From Rhodomicrobium sp. (GTDB lineage Bacteria > Pseudomonadota > Alphaproteobacteria > Rhizobiales > HXMU1428-3): a DNA stretch of 64,000 nt. The notes beneath the pieces were generated by a model that saw only the letters and a program-made list of their open reading frames with translations, ran no database searches and was not told the origin of the DNA. The position numbers were made by a program, and so were the translations under genes. The stretch spans positions 868,001-932,000 of the forward strand of contig BQJK01000001.1 in the NCBI GenBank assembly GCA_021604665.1, written 5' to 3'. The stretch's first letter is position 1; the number at the start of each line of letters is the position of its first letter. Positions 28,529 to 38,793 of this stretch are shown here, one piece after another.

Positions 28529-28969
28529 ATGTCTAAACCAATCTACGTCCTCAGCGGACCCAATTTAAACATGCTGGGCACCCGTGAGCCGGAAATTTAT
28601 GGCAACACAACGCTGGAAGATATCCACAATACCCTCCGCGAACGGGCCGCAAAGAGCAATATAGAGCTTGAATGCACCCAGACCAACAATGAGGGTGATC
28701 TGGTCACGCAGATACAGCAGGCTGGCAGTAAAGGGCAGGCGATTATTTTAAACGCCGGTGCCTATACCCACACCTCAATCGCCATAGCTGATGCAATTCG
28801 CGCAATTGACATTCCTGTGATAGAGGTTCATCTCTCAAATATTTACCAAAGAGAAGAATTTCGCCATCACTCCTATATATCTCCGCTTGCAATGGGAGTA
28901 ATATGTGGGTTTGGCGCTAATTCATACCATTTAGCGCTTGAAACTCTTATCTCAGGTGCTCAAAGTTAA
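28529..28969 (+). CDS. aroQ: 3-dehydroquinate dehydratase, type II
   Basis: Third step of the shikimate pathway (3-dehydroquinate to 3-dehydroshikimate), cytosolic dodecamer. It is 146 aa, the usual type II size. Motifs: GPNLNMLGTREPEIYG at the N-terminus with the catalytic Tyr, the QTNNEGDLV segment, NAGAYTHTS, and EVHLSNIYQREEFRHHS with the catalytic His. The next gene, accB, begins 55 bases after the stop, so aroQ-accB-accC may be one operon, as in other Alphaproteobacteria. Confidence 0.97.
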   Translation: MSKPIYVLSGPNLNMLGTREPEIYGNTTLEDIHNTLRERAAKSNIELECTQTNNEGDLVTQIQQAGSKGQAIILNAGAYTHTSIAIADAIRAIDIPVIEVHLSNIYQREEFRHHSYISPLAMGVICGFGANSYHLALETLISGAQS

Positions 28970-29023
28970 TCAATAACCCGTCAAACGGTATATAACCCTG
29001 CTTCAATATTAAAACAGGGTACA

Positions 29024-29500
29024 GTGTTAGGTGTCATGGCAGAGAAGAAAAAATTGAGTCAAAAACAATTAATCCGAGAATTGGCTGAACTCCTTGAAGA
29101 AACAGGCCTCAACGAAATTGAAATAGAGCAGAAGGATTTGCGCATTCGCGTTGCCAAGTCCCCAGCTAATATCATTGCGGCTCCAGCCCCAACTCATATT
29201 AGCGCCCCTGCCGTTGATGCCCATACCCCAGCAGTAGCCCCAGCAGCAAAATCAGCCCAACCGGCAGATGGCGCCTTAACTTCGCCAATGGTCGGCACCG
29301 CATACCGCGCACCAGAGCCAGGCTCAGCGCCATTCGTAGATGTTGGTGCCAAAGTCACCAAAGGCCAAACCCTGCTGATTGTGGAAGCCATGAAAACCAT
29401 GAACCACATTCCCGCCCCAAAATCCGGCACCGTAACTGCAATTATGGTGGAAGATGGCCAGCCTGTTGAATTTGGCGAACCGTTGATGGTTATTGAATAA
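29024..29500 (+). CDS. accB: Biotin carboxyl carrier protein of acetyl-CoA carboxylase
   Basis: Carries the biotin of acetyl-CoA carboxylase in fatty-acid synthesis. It has 158 aa from the GTG at 29024, or 154 from the ATG at 29036, which I think equally likely ([10 protein letters not shown]). The N-terminal helix region ([21 protein letters not shown]) is followed by an Ala/Pro-rich linker and the biotinyl domain with the attachment lysine in [13 protein letters not shown]. The partner accC starts 29 bases after the stop. Confidence 0.97.
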   Translation: MLGVMAEKKKLSQKQLIRELAELLEETGLNEIEIEQKDLRIRVAKSPANIIAAPAPTHISAPAVDAHTPAVAPAAKSAQPADGALTSPMVGTAYRAPEPGSAPFVDVGAKVTKGQTLLIVEAMKTMNHIPAPKSGTVTAIMVEDGQPVEFGEPLMVIE

Positions 29501-29529
29501 AGCGACCAGAAAAAGCGACAAGGCACTTA

Positions 29530-30870
29530 ATGTTCGACAAAATCCTCATAGCAAATCGGGGCGAGATTGCGCTGCGTATCCAGCGAGCCTGCAAGGAACT
29601 TGGCATATCAACTGTTGCCATCCACTCGACAGCAGATGAAGACGCTATGCATGTTCGCCTGGCAGACGAAAGCGTCTGTATTGGCCCGCCGCAAGCTGCA
29701 AAAAGCTATCTCAACATCCCTGAAATTATGGCCGCCTGTGAAATCACCGGCGCAAATGCCGTCCACCCCGGTTATGGCTTCCTCTCCGAGAATGCCCGCT
29801 TCGCTGAAATCCTGGAAGATCACAACATCACCTTCATCGGCCCTACAGCCGAGCATATCCGCCTTATGGGTGACAAAATCACCGCAAAAGACACGGTGAA
29901 AAAACTGGGCATTCCCGTTGTCCCCGGCTCAGATGGGGCCATTACCTCTCTGAAACAGGCAACAAAGATCGCTAAAGAGATCGGCTACCCCGTGTTGATT
30001 AAAGCGGCTGCAGGCGGCGGCGGGCGCGGTATGAAGGTCGCCCCAACAGAAGCTGACCTCGAAATGGCCATCTCTACCGCCAAAGCAGAATCGAAAGCTG
30101 CCTTCGGTGATGATGCCCTCTACATGGAAAAATATCTCGGCAAACCGCGCCATATTGAGGTGCAGGTTATCGGCGATGGCCAAGGCCATGCGGTCCATCT
30201 TGGTGAACGTGACTGCTCCTTGCAGCGCCGCCACCAAAAAGTCTGGGAAGAAGCCCCCTCCCCTGCGCTAAATGAAGCAGAGCGTGAGAAAATCGGCCAG
30301 ATCGTTGCCAAAGCTGTTGGTGACCTGAACTATCGCGGCGCCGGCACCGTTGAGTTTCTCTATGAAAATGGCGAATTCTACTTCATAGAAATGAACACCC
30401 GCCTCCAGGTAGAGCATCCAGTCACAGAAATGATCACTGGCCTTGACCTGGTGATCGAACAAATCCGTGTCGCAGCAGGGGCCCCATTAAGCTTCACCCA
30501 GGAAGATATCTGCCTGAGAGGCCATGCCATTGAATGCCGCATCAACGCTGAAAACGCCCGCACCTTCATGCCCTCACCCGGCAAAATCAATTATTTCCAC
30601 CCTCCAGGGGGGCTAGGCGTCCGTGTAGATAGCGGCGTGTATCAAGGCTATACAATCCCACCCCATTACGACAGCCTCATCGGCAAGCTCATCGTCCATG
30701 GCAAAAGCCGCAATGAATGTATGATGCGCTTGAAACGGGCATTAGGTGAATTTGTGATTGATGGCATAGATACCACCATCCCCCTATTCTCGGACCTATT
30801 AAACGAGCCGGATATTATCAATGGCGCTTATGATATCCATTGGCTTGAAAAATATCTGGAGAAATATTAG
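29530..30870 (+). CDS. accC: Biotin carboxylase of acetyl-CoA carboxylase
   Basis: ATP-grasp enzyme that carboxylates the biotin on AccB. The 446 aa is standard. Visible are the N-terminal [16 protein letters not shown], the glycine-rich ATP loop [13 protein letters not shown], the [15 protein letters not shown] segment, [15 protein letters not shown] with catalytic and metal-binding residues, and [17 protein letters not shown]. It follows accB closely and is ended by a strong terminator, so aat has its own promoter. Confidence 0.98.
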   Translation: MFDKILIANRGEIALRIQRACKELGISTVAIHSTADEDAMHVRLADESVCIGPPQAAKSYLNIPEIMAACEITGANAVHPGYGFLSENARFAEILEDHNITFIGPTAEHIRLMGDKITAKDTVKKLGIPVVPGSDGAITSLKQATKIAKEIGYPVLIKAAAGGGGRGMKVAPTEADLEMAISTAKAESKAAFGDDALYMEKYLGKPRHIEVQVIGDGQGHAVHLGERDCSLQRRHQKVWEEAPSPALNEAEREKIGQIVAKAVGDLNYRGAGTVEFLYENGEFYFIEMNTRLQVEHPVTEMITGLDLVIEQIRVAAGAPLSFTQEDICLRGHAIECRINAENARTFMPSPGKINYFHPPGGLGVRVDSGVYQGYTIPPHYDSLIGKLIVHGKSRNECMMRLKRALGEFVIDGIDTTIPLFSDLLNEPDIINGAYDIHWLEKYLEKY

Positions 30871-30974
30871 GGCTAAGAACCGCTGACCGCGACTTGCAAG
30901 CCACTTCGCTTGGTGCGGCAAGACTAAAGCCAGCAAAGTACTATTCAACAAAGTACAATTGAGCAAATTTAAAG

Positions 30975-31020
30975 GGGGAGGGAACGCACACCATATTCGA
31001 GCGTTCCCTCCCCTCTTTTT
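30975..31020 (+). terminator. Rho-independent terminator of accBC
   Basis: A 13-bp perfect stem (GGGGAGGGAACGC/GCGTTCCCTCCCC) with a 13-base loop, then TCTTTTTG, about 105 bases after accC. Confidence 0.92.
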
Positions 31021-31114
31021 GTTAAATCTCCAACCATCAACATAAGAGGCATCAGGCTAATCTGCCGCGCAAACGCCTTTTTATTTCCTTCAAATCACGA
31101 TAAGATCGTGACTT

Positions 31115-31789
31115 ATGAGATCAACAAACATCAACATCGATATCACCGCTGAAGTGCTTTTAAAGGCCTATTCTTGCGGGATTTTCCCTATGGCGGAAAA
31201 TGCTGAAGATGATGAGTTATTCTGGATAGAACCAAAACATCGCGGCATCATCCCGTTGAATGATGTGCATGTACCAAAACGCCTAGCCCGCACAATCAGG
31301 TCAGGCCGGTTTACCATCAGAATTGATGAGGATTTTGAAGGGGTTATTAATGGCTGCTCGGCCCCCCGCCCCGATAGACCCAGCACCTGGATCAACAACC
31401 GCATTCGCCAGCTATATAGCGAGCTGTTTGAAATGGGCCATTGCCATACAGTTGAAGTTTATAATAAACAGGATGAGCTGGTAGGCGGGCTCTATGGTGT
31501 CGAGCTAAACGCAGCCTTTTTCGGTGAGAGCATGTTTTCATTTGAAAAGGACGCCAGCAAAGTCGCACTGATCTATCTTATAGCTCGCCTAAAATATGCA
31601 GGCTTTAAACTGCTGGATACCCAGTTTGTCACAGATCATCTTGAGAAGTTTGGCGCCATAGAGGTGAATCGCGAGGAGTTTCAGCGCCGCCTGGAACGTA
31701 CCCGCGTGCGTCTGCGCCGGAAATTCTCATCAATGGATTTGGATTTACCAGCAACCGGGCTTTTACAGCTCGTCAACCAAACATCATAA
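31115..31789 (+). CDS. aat: Leucyl/phenylalanyl-tRNA--protein transferase
   Basis: Adds Leu or Phe to N-terminal Lys/Arg of proteins, marking them for ClpAP through the N-end rule. The 224 aa show the N-terminal YSCGIFPMAENAEDDELFWIEP, the core WINNRIRQLYSELFEMGHCHTVEVY, GGLYGVELNAAFFGESMFS, and the LLDTQFVTDHLEKFGA segment, all typical. Its last 109 bases overlap, in antisense, the 3' end of the DUF2155 gene. Gene order accC-aat-DUF2155-NDUFA12 is a familiar alphaproteobacterial pattern. Confidence 0.96.
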   Translation: MRSTNINIDITAEVLLKAYSCGIFPMAENAEDDELFWIEPKHRGIIPLNDVHVPKRLARTIRSGRFTIRIDEDFEGVINGCSAPRPDRPSTWINNRIRQLYSELFEMGHCHTVEVYNKQDELVGGLYGVELNAAFFGESMFSFEKDASKVALIYLIARLKYAGFKLLDTQFVTDHLEKFGAIEVNREEFQRRLERTRVRLRRKFSSMDLDLPATGLLQLVNQTS

Positions 31790-32160
31790 ACCGGATGCTC
31801 CACCGCGTGGATGCCCGGATTCTCAGCAAAAATCCAGCCGGTGAAAAGCTCATGCATACTGCCATTTAGCTTACGCTCTTTCACTTCAATGAACGAATTC
31901 GTGCTTGGGGCTTCTGTGGCTGGGCGTGTGTGGCACGCTTTTGGTTTAATGGTCAAGGCGCCAAATTTCTGCTCAGAATCGATTGGTATTTCAAGATGGG
32001 AGATCCGCGCAGTGACCTTATTGAGGGCTGCAAATACAGCTACTTTATTATCAATGACCTCAGCAGAGCTATCCCCGGCAAAACCAGCAGCAACCACCAG
32101 CCCACAACTATAAATGCTGAGCTGTTTTAGTAATTTGGTCATTTTAAAAGTCATACCCAT
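31681..32160 (-). CDS. DUF2155 family exported protein
   Basis: Alphaproteobacterial family of unknown function. The 159 aa have a signal peptide (LLKQLSIYSCGLVVAAGFAGDSSA) and the family core: AALNKVTARISHLEIPID, FGALTIKPKACHTRP, and the closing HPVYDVWLTSC. Beyond that Cys there is an unusual basic tail (ENFRRRRTRVRSRRR), encoded antisense to the aat 3' end. Cys pairs in the mature part could form a disulfide. It sits in the conserved accBC-aat-NDUFA12 neighbourhood. Confidence 0.85.
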   Translation of the reverse strand: MGMTFKMTKLLKQLSIYSCGLVVAAGFAGDSSAEVIDNKVAVFAALNKVTARISHLEIPIDSEQKFGALTIKPKACHTRPATEAPSTNSFIEVKERKLNGSMHELFTGWIFAENPGIHAVEHPVYDVWLTSCKSPVAGKSKSIDENFRRRRTRVRSRRR

Positions 32161-32316
32161 CCTGTAAAAATCGTATCACTGCTTTGGCAAATGATTGTAA
32201 CAAACAAAATCACCCCAAAACATAGGAAGCGCCGCAGCGAATTCTATGATGCCACAATTTATGAAAAGGGCGGCTAATTTACGGCAACCTAGCCATTCTG
32301 TAGCAAACCACCCCCC

Positions 32317-33084
32317 CTACTCGCAAGTGCAGATGAAGCGCAATCGCACATAATCAGCATACCAGCGCCGCGCACCGCTTAAAGGATCTGTATGGCTAAG
32401 CTGAGGTAATAACAAACTCTCCAGCTTGTCGAGCACCTCATCTCTTATCGGCCCCTCCTCAAATTGTTCCAAAAACGAAGCTCTAAACACTGAAAGCCAC
32501 CCCTTAATTCCTGTTTTGAGGTAAGTCTGCCGCATTTGCAGCTCCGAGACCTGCACCTTGAACCCAGCAGCATTCAGCAGATGGTCAGCTTCTTCACATG
32601 TAAGATACATCTCTGCGGCGGCTTTGGTTTCTTTTGAGCTTTCACGCGCCACAGCACAAATAGCTGTGCGGATCGCCGCAATATTGCCAAAGCCCCCACA
32701 TTCAACAACCAATCGCCCGCCAGGTTTCAGCGCGCGCTTAAATTTCAGTAACAAGCTGGGCCAATCACCAATCCAGTGCAGTACCGCATTTGAAAATATT
32801 GCATCATATTGACCGTTATCATCAAGAGACAGCAAATCCATCTCCCGCACTGTGAGACCGCGCAGCCTGGCCGCTGCCACCATACTGGGCGCAACTTCCA
32901 CCCCCTCCACAACAGCACCGCTCTCAGAAATCTTCTCAGTCAGCGCCCCATCTCCGCAGCCCGCATCAAGAATATGCTCACCGCGCTGTGGGGCAAGCCA
33001 TCCTAAAATTACATCACCATAATCAGAAACAAACCGACCATGGCGGTCATATTCATCAGCATTCCAGTTTTGATTATTCCCCAT
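32317..33084 (-). CDS. Class I SAM-dependent methyltransferase (Tam-like)
   Basis: Small-molecule methyltransferase of 255 aa. SAM-binding motif I is HILDAGCGDGALTEKI near residue 37-50, followed by an acidic residue motif (GVEVAPSMV) and the post-motif FSNAVLHWIGDW. The overall layout and the C-terminal WYADYVRLRF resemble trans-aconitate methyltransferase, but the substrate is not determinable here. GGTGAG precedes the ATG at 33084. It lies between the NDUFA12 and DUF2155 genes, where many relatives have no such gene, so it may be an insertion of local origin. Confidence 0.85.
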   Translation of the reverse strand: MGNNQNWNADEYDRHGRFVSDYGDVILGWLAPQRGEHILDAGCGDGALTEKISESGAVVEGVEVAPSMVAAARLRGLTVREMDLLSLDDNGQYDAIFSNAVLHWIGDWPSLLLKFKRALKPGGRLVVECGGFGNIAAIRTAICAVARESSKETKAAAEMYLTCEEADHLLNAAGFKVQVSELQMRQTYLKTGIKGWLSVFRASFLEQFEEGPIRDEVLDKLESLLLPQLSHTDPLSGARRWYADYVRLRFICTCE

Positions 33085-33188
33085 AAGGGCTCACCCATAT
33101 TATTGTTTCAAACCACCAAAATAAAACAGCCCCGCAAACACTGCGAGGCTGGAAAATTCTTCATCACTGAATAAACATGCTACCGGGC

Positions 33189-33581
33189 TTATTCTGGCCG
33201 CCATGCATCATAATCAGAGGCAACAGCTTTGCCAGCATCCCGCTCTTCAGCATTTGGCCGGTAGCGCAGGGCGGTACCGGTATAATTTGGTTTATGCGGC
33301 GCTTCAAAACCACGAGGCGCATAAACTTCATCACTTGGCGGGGTATCGGTTTTATAATGCATCCAGCCATACCATCCCGGTGGTATTAGTGTCGCCTCAG
33401 CCAGCCGGTCATAAACCACCCAGCGCCGCGGCTTGCCAAGCGGGCCAACACCCTTGGCTTGCTCATAATAGCTATTGCCCAGATCATCTTCGCCAACGAA
33501 ACGACCATTTTTCCATAACGTAAAGCGATGCCCAATAGTTGTGCCGCCCCACCATGTGAATATTTGTGAGAAAAGTCCCAT
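33189..33581 (-). CDS. NADH:ubiquinone oxidoreductase accessory subunit, NDUFA12 family
   Basis: Accessory subunit of respiratory complex I shared by Alphaproteobacteria and mitochondria (NDUFA12/B17.2). The 130 aa show the family pattern: TWWGGTTIGHRFTLWKNG, FVGEDDLGNSYYEQ, RRWVVYDRLAEATLIPPGWYGWMHYKTD and the C-terminal YRPNAEERDAG. No signal peptide, as expected for a matrix/cytosol-side subunit. First gene of a short minus-strand unit with the methyltransferase and DUF2155 genes; it is encoded far from any nuo genes seen here. Confidence 0.93.
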   Translation of the reverse strand: MGLFSQIFTWWGGTTIGHRFTLWKNGRFVGEDDLGNSYYEQAKGVGPLGKPRRWVVYDRLAEATLIPPGWYGWMHYKTDTPPSDEVYAPRGFEAPHKPNYTGTALRYRPNAEERDAGKAVASDYDAWRPE

Positions 33582-34911
33582 TAACGCCCCATATATAGAG
33601 TGTTCATAAACAGCTGCGCATTCATCTAGTCGTAACTGAATGGCAAATCAGTTTCAGCCAAAGCTGATTTAATATACATAAAGCTGACTTAAGTAACAGC
33701 CACCCCCAAGACCTATTTATATAATAGGCACCATATTCATAGTATCGCAATTCACCAGCTGCTTGTAAATCACCAGAAGCTGCGACGAATCAGACCTAGA
33801 AAACAAGCTTCAGTTAAACCACATCGCCGCCAAAAGGCAACCGGCATTCATCCCGCCACTGCTGCTGTTGCTAAAAAATACCAGTTATAATTTTGTCGCC
33901 TATCTCGATTAAATTAGCTGTGGTTTATTTTTTCCAATAAACCGCCTGAAAACAGCCTTCAGGGCATATTTTTCTGTTGAAGGAGAGAGCCAGGGGCAAA
34001 TTTCTATTTTTTCCCACATCTTTCCCCACACTTTTCCCCTGTTATCCAACGGATATCCCCATTTTGCTCACAAATTATCAATATATTGATGCCAGGATGC
34101 ATGGAGACACAAGTTCTTGACGTACGTGACCCGAGTCACTTAAGTTGAGTTTCTGACATCGAAAGATGGTCACTCATGATAAAGCGCTGATTTCGGAACA
34201 ATAAATCACGCGATATCGCCAGCATTTACTCTCTGAGGGGGGATGTTGGTCTAGATCAAAGATCTGAGGCCAAAACACCAGGAGATAAAGGCCAGCATAT
34301 GAAAGACATCGCGGCGTCAGGATCAAATAACAGCTATTTGTCAGATCAGTATCATCTGACAGCAGAGCAATAGGTCCATGCGTAATCAGTTCTGATTAGT
34401 ATTTAACAAGAACGAAAAAATCAGGTGTTTCAAGCGGGGGTGGTGAATAACCATAACGGCTGCTTTTTGGTGAAACTCAAAAAGCGGTTTGCCCTTACGG
34501 GAGAGCTTTACGCCAAATTTGGCAATCAGAAACGGCCGATCAGAACAAGAGATTGAACGGAACAACTAAAACAAACAGGTCGAGACTGTCTGAACAAACT
34601 CATTAAATCAGACACTCAAAAAACAAAACGGCCAAAACAGGGATGTGTCAGTAAAAATCACCATCAAAGGGGCAGCCCCCAAACATGGTGGCAAACGTAA
34701 AAGGGACTTTAATTAAAGGATTTGATTTCAGATTTTGCTTTTCTCATTTTGCGTCTTATTTCGCGCTGACAAATCAAAATCAATGACAAACCAAAATTAC
34801 GGTCGCGACGATAAAATGATCACGAAATGCGCTTTTCCACTTGGTAAAATACCCGGTGTGGCCTTTTAGAAAACAACAGCGCATTTCAATATATTTGAGG
34901 GGAACTACTAA
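33582..34911 (+). other. 1.3-kb gap and presumed leader before nrdJ
   Basis: No gene of normal size. Contents I can point to: a T/C-rich stretch near 34010, the 14-bp palindrome ATCAATATATTGAT at 34077-34090, a GTGAC-CCGA-GTCAC dyad near 34127, a possible 24-codon ORF at 34299-34373 with AAAGG before it, AATCAG/CTGATT near 34384, and an 8-bp hairpin GCTTTTTG/CAAAAAGC at 34462-34485. GAGGGG just before 34912 is the nrdJ ribosome-binding site. Such a long leader suggests regulation, but no known riboswitch class fits. Confidence 0.55.
34299..34373 (+). CDS. Possible 24-aa leader peptide ORF
   Basis: ATG with AAAGG seven bases upstream (and AGGAG further up), reading MKDIAASGSNNSYLSDQYHL and four more residues before TAG. 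Too short to judge by codon use. It could be chance. Confidence 0.2.
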   Translation: MKDIAASGSNNSYLSDQYHLTAEQ

Positions 34912-37900
34912 ATGCGGATCGAACGGCGTTTTACAGAAGAGAATTGCTCGCCATATAAGAAAATAGAATTTCGCACAACATCGAGCGAAATTCGAAATCC
35001 TGATGGCTCAACAGTCTTTGAACTGAAAGACTTTCAGGTTCCAGCTCATTGGTCAGCTGTTGCCAGCGACATCATCGCACAAAAATATTTTCGTAAAGCC
35101 GGCGTTCCCGCAAAATTAAAACGTGTCGAGGAAAATGATGTCCCCTCATGGTTATGGCGCAGTGTGCCTGATGAGAAAGCACTGAAAGCTTTACCAAAAT
35201 CAGAGCGCTACACAGGCGAAACAGGCGCGGCTCAAGTCTTTGACCGTCTTGCAGGCACCTGGACATATTGGGGCTGGAAAGGTGGCTACTTCACAAATGA
35301 AGAAGATGCTCGCGCCTATTTCGATGAAATGCGTTACATGCTGGCCATGCAAATGGCGGCCCCAAACAGCCCGCAATGGTTCAACACCGGCCTTCACTGG
35401 GCATACGGCATCGACGGCCCCGGCCAGGGCCATTTTTATGTCGATTATAAAACCGGCAAACTGACCTCCTCACAATCGGCCTATGAGCACCCGCAACCCC
35501 ATGCCTGTTTCATCCAGTCGGTTAATGATGACCTCGTCAATGAAAATGGCATCATGGATCTCTGGATCAGAGAAGCCCGCCTCTTTAAATATGGCTCCGG
35601 CACTGGCTCCAACTTCTCTGACCTGCGCGGGGAAAATGAATCCCTCTCAGGTGGTGGTAAATCTTCTGGCCTTATGAGCTTCTTGCGCATTGGCGACCGC
35701 GCCGCTGGCGCCATTAAATCTGGCGGCACAACCCGCCGGGCGGCCAAAATGGTTGTCATCGATATTGACCATCCAGATATTGAAAAATTCATCAACTGGA
35801 AAGTGAAAGAAGAGCAGAAAGTTGCAGCCCTCGTCACCGGCTCAAAAATCTGCTCAAAACATCTCAAATCCATCTTTAAAGCCTGCATTAATTGCTCAAG
35901 CGATGATGACAGCTGCTTCGATCCTAAAAAGAACCCAGCTTTAAAACGCGAGATCAAAGCAGCCCGGCAATTATCCGTGCCGGACAACTACATCCAGCGG
36001 GTTATCCAATTTGCCAAACAAGGCTTTAAAGAGCTTGAGTTTGACACCTATGACACGGATTGGGATTCAGAAGCGTATTCAACAGTCTCTGGCCAAAACT
36101 CAAACAACTCCGTCCGCGTCACTGACCAATTCCTGAAAGCTGTTGAAGCTGGCCGCGATTGGGACCTCATCAGCCGCACCACGAAAAAGCCGATCAAATC
36201 ACTCGATGCGGCAAATCTCTGGGATCAGGTCGGCCATGCCGCCTGGAGTTGTGCTGACCCGGGCATCCAGTTCCACACCACCATCAATGATTGGCACACC
36301 TGCCCTAAATCAGGGCCAATCCGCGCCTCGAACCCCTGTTCAGAATATATGTTCCTGGACGACACCGCCTGTAACCTGGCTTCACTGAACCTTATGCAGT
36401 TCTTTAAGGGCAAAGAGGGCGAACAACTATTCCAAATCGATGATTTTGAGCATGCTGTCCGCCTCTGGACCATCACCCTTGAAATCTCGGTCACCATGGC
36501 GCAGTTCCCCTCGAAGGAAATTGCCAAACTATCTTATCGCTACCGCACCCTCGGTCTCGGCTTCGCCAATATCGGCGGTCTGCTCATGGCCTCAGGTTAC
36601 GGCTACGATTCAGAAGAAGGCCGTGCCTTATGCGGGGCCATCTCCGCTCTGATGACCGGCATGTCTTACGCAACCTCAGCAGAAATGGCCAAAGAACTCG
36701 GCACATTTGAAGGCTATGACAATAACGCAAAACACATGTTGCGTGTTATGCGTAACCATCGCCGCGCCGCTTACGGCCATGCCGATGGTTATGAAAAACT
36801 CTCAGTTGCCCCGGTGCCACTCGACCATCATGCCTGCCCGGATAGAAAACTGGTTGATCATGCCTGTAGAGCCTGGGACAAAGCACTTGAAGGTGGCCAG
36901 GAACATGGCTATCGCAATGCGCAATCAACCGTCATAGCCCCAACGGGCACAATTGGCCTTGTTATGGATTGCGACACAACCGGCATTGAGCCAGACTTTG
37001 CGCTCGTTAAGTTCAAAAAGCTGGCCGGTGGTGGCTATTTCAAAATCATCAACCGCATGGTCCCCGTGGCCCTGAAAGGCCTTGGCTATAGCGAAGATGA
37101 ACTGAGAGCCATCGAAAATTATGCCGTTGGTTATGGCACCTTGAAAGATGCACCCCATATCAACCATGAAAGCCTGAAAACAAAAGGCTTCACAGATGAG
37201 ATCCTTGAGACAATCGAGCAGGGTCTGGCAACCACTTTCGATATCAAATTCGCTTTTAATAAATGGACCCTTGGTGAAGACTTCTGCATCAACGCACTGA
37301 AGATTAGTGAAGAGCAGCTCATCGACCCAGAGTTCAGCTTACTCGCCCATCTTGGCTTCACCGCCAGAGAGATTGATGCGGCGAATGAATATTGCTGTGG
37401 CACCATGACACTTGAGGGGGCCCCCCATCTGAAAGATGAGCATCTCTCTATCTTCGATTGCGCCAACCCTTGCGGTCGCAAAGGTAAGCGCTTCCTTTCC
37501 GTCAACAGCCACATCCGCATGATGGCCGCCAGCCAGCCCTTTATCTCTGGTGCCATTTCAAAAACCATCAACATGGCCAATAATGCCACTGTGGAAGATT
37601 GCAAAAACGCCTATATGCTGTCATGGCGGCTGGCGTTGAAAGCCAATGCTCTCTATCGCGATGGCTCAAAACTCTCACAACCATTGAACGCTCAAATATT
37701 GGGTATCGATGAAGAAGAGAGCGAAGCAGACATTGAAGCCATCACAGCCTTGCCGCAAGGTGAGAAAGCAGCAGTTGCAGCTGAGCGCATCATCGAAAAA
37801 GTAATCGAGCGAGCTCGTGAAACGGCCGACCGTGAGAAACTGCCTCATCGCCGCAAAGGCTATACACAAAAAGCCGTCGTTGGCGGCCATAAGGTATATC

Positions 37901-38610
37901 TAAGAACCGGCGAATATGAAGATGGGCGCCTTGGTGAGATCTTCATCGACATGCACAAGGAAGGCGCGGCGTTCCGCTCTCTCATGAACAACTTCGCCAT
38001 CGCAATCTCTCTTGGCCTGCAATATGGCGTGCCGCTGGAAGAATATGTGGAGGCCTTCACCTTCACCCGCTTCGAACCAGCTGGCTTCGTGCAAGGTAAT
38101 GACAGCATCAAAAACGCCACCTCAATTCTCGATTATATCTTCCGGGAACTCGGTGTCAGCTATCTTGCCCGTCATGACCTTGCCCATGTTGACCCAAGTG
38201 AAATTGGCGCTGTTGCCACTTCAATGGGCCGCGGAGAAGATGATGATGGCAAAGACCCAAATGGGCTCCAGGCAGATCGCTTCCTAAGCCGGGGTCTCTT
38301 GCGCGGCAAATTTAACAAAGCCCGCATTGTTGAGAGCAAAGTTAGCAAAGAAGCAAGCCCGGTAGCAGAACTACAGAAAAAGGTCGTCAATTCAAACATG
38401 ACCAGCGGCGAAACTCACCAGGTTTCAGTGCAGCAAGCCTCTTCCTCTGTCACATCAGGCGCCCTTGGTAGCAAGGCAGAGCTGATGGCAGAAGCCAGAG
38501 TAAAAGGTTATGAAGGTGAATCTTGTGGCGATTGCGGTAATTTCACACTTGTGCGCAATGGCACATGCTTGAAATGCGACACATGCGGTTCAACCAGCGG
38601 TTGCTCATAA
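34912..38610 (+). CDS. nrdJ: Vitamin B12-dependent (class II) ribonucleotide reductase
   Basis: Makes deoxyribonucleotides with adenosylcobalamin as radical source, so it needs no oxygen and no separate small subunit. It has 1232 aa, normal for the long alphaproteobacterial NrdJ. The N-terminal region ([36 protein letters not shown]) matches the family. The active-site Asn/Cys/Glu lie in [18 protein letters not shown] near residue 473. The C-terminus has a cysteine cluster ([18 protein letters not shown]...CGSTSGCS) for redox relay and zinc. GAGGGG is 8 bases before the ATG. It is a single-gene unit with a very long upstream gap. Confidence 0.98.
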   Translation: MRIERRFTEENCSPYKKIEFRTTSSEIRNPDGSTVFELKDFQVPAHWSAVASDIIAQKYFRKAGVPAKLKRVEENDVPSWLWRSVPDEKALKALPKSERYTGETGAAQVFDRLAGTWTYWGWKGGYFTNEEDARAYFDEMRYMLAMQMAAPNSPQWFNTGLHWAYGIDGPGQGHFYVDYKTGKLTSSQSAYEHPQPHACFIQSVNDDLVNENGIMDLWIREARLFKYGSGTGSNFSDLRGENESLSGGGKSSGLMSFLRIGDRAAGAIKSGGTTRRAAKMVVIDIDHPDIEKFINWKVKEEQKVAALVTGSKICSKHLKSIFKACINCSSDDDSCFDPKKNPALKREIKAARQLSVPDNYIQRVIQFAKQGFKELEFDTYDTDWDSEAYSTVSGQNSNNSVRVTDQFLKAVEAGRDWDLISRTTKKPIKSLDAANLWDQVGHAAWSCADPGIQFHTTINDWHTCPKSGPIRASNPCSEYMFLDDTACNLASLNLMQFFKGKEGEQLFQIDDFEHAVRLWTITLEISVTMAQFPSKEIAKLSYRYRTLGLGFANIGGLLMASGYGYDSEEGRALCGAISALMTGMSYATSAEMAKELGTFEGYDNNAKHMLRVMRNHRRAAYGHADGYEKLSVAPVPLDHHACPDRKLVDHACRAWDKALEGGQEHGYRNAQSTVIAPTGTIGLVMDCDTTGIEPDFALVKFKKLAGGGYFKIINRMVPVALKGLGYSEDELRAIENYAVGYGTLKDAPHINHESLKTKGFTDEILETIEQGLATTFDIKFAFNKWTLGEDFCINALKISEEQLIDPEFSLLAHLGFTAREIDAANEYCCGTMTLEGAPHLKDEHLSIFDCANPCGRKGKRFLSVNSHIRMMAASQPFISGAISKTINMANNATVEDCKNAYMLSWRLALKANALYRDGSKLSQPLNAQILGIDEEESEADIEAITALPQGEKAAVAAERIIEKVIERARETADREKLPHRRKGYTQKAVVGGHKVYLRTGEYEDGRLGEIFIDMHKEGAAFRSLMNNFAIAISLGLQYGVPLEEYVEAFTFTRFEPAGFVQGNDSIKNATSILDYIFRELGVSYLARHDLAHVDPSEIGAVATSMGRGEDDDGKDPNGLQADRFLSRGLLRGKFNKARIVESKVSKEASPVAELQKKVVNSNMTSGETHQVSVQQASSSVTSGALGSKAELMAEARVKGYEGESCGDCGNFTLVRNGTCLKCDTCGSTSGCS

Positions 38611-38639
38611 GCCACTGGATTGAATTAACAAATAAAGAT

Positions 38640-38674
38640 ACCACCCCCGTCAGCCCAAATCTGCCGGGGGTGGT
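38640..38674 (+). terminator. Terminator-like hairpin after nrdJ
   Basis: ACCACCCCCG pairs perfectly with CGGGGGTGGT over a 15-base loop, 30 bases past the stop. The T runs begin only about 20 bases later, so it may act mainly as an RNA 3'-end stabiliser. Confidence 0.55.
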
Positions 38675-38793
38675 TATCCAGTCTTTATCCACATTTTTTT
38701 CAGTTTTTTCAGCCTGTGTGGAACATCAATGGAGAATCTGTGTATGCTTGCAGGGTTGCGTGCAAAATGAACGCTGTTAACGACCAGTGATTA

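Noticed and set aside
33840-34005. Cobalamin-riboswitch-like pieces (CCCGCCACTG near 33854, GCCAGGGGC near 33994) upstream of the B12-dependent reductase
   Set aside because: The pieces lie 900 bases or more before nrdJ, the region between the pieces does not follow the expected order, and the conserved GGAGACC-type segment is absent.
34077-34090. Palindrome ATCAATATATTGAT as an NrdR box
   Set aside because: The outer bases do not match the ACAC...GTGT type arms and no second box at the usual spacing is seen; kept only as a dyad.
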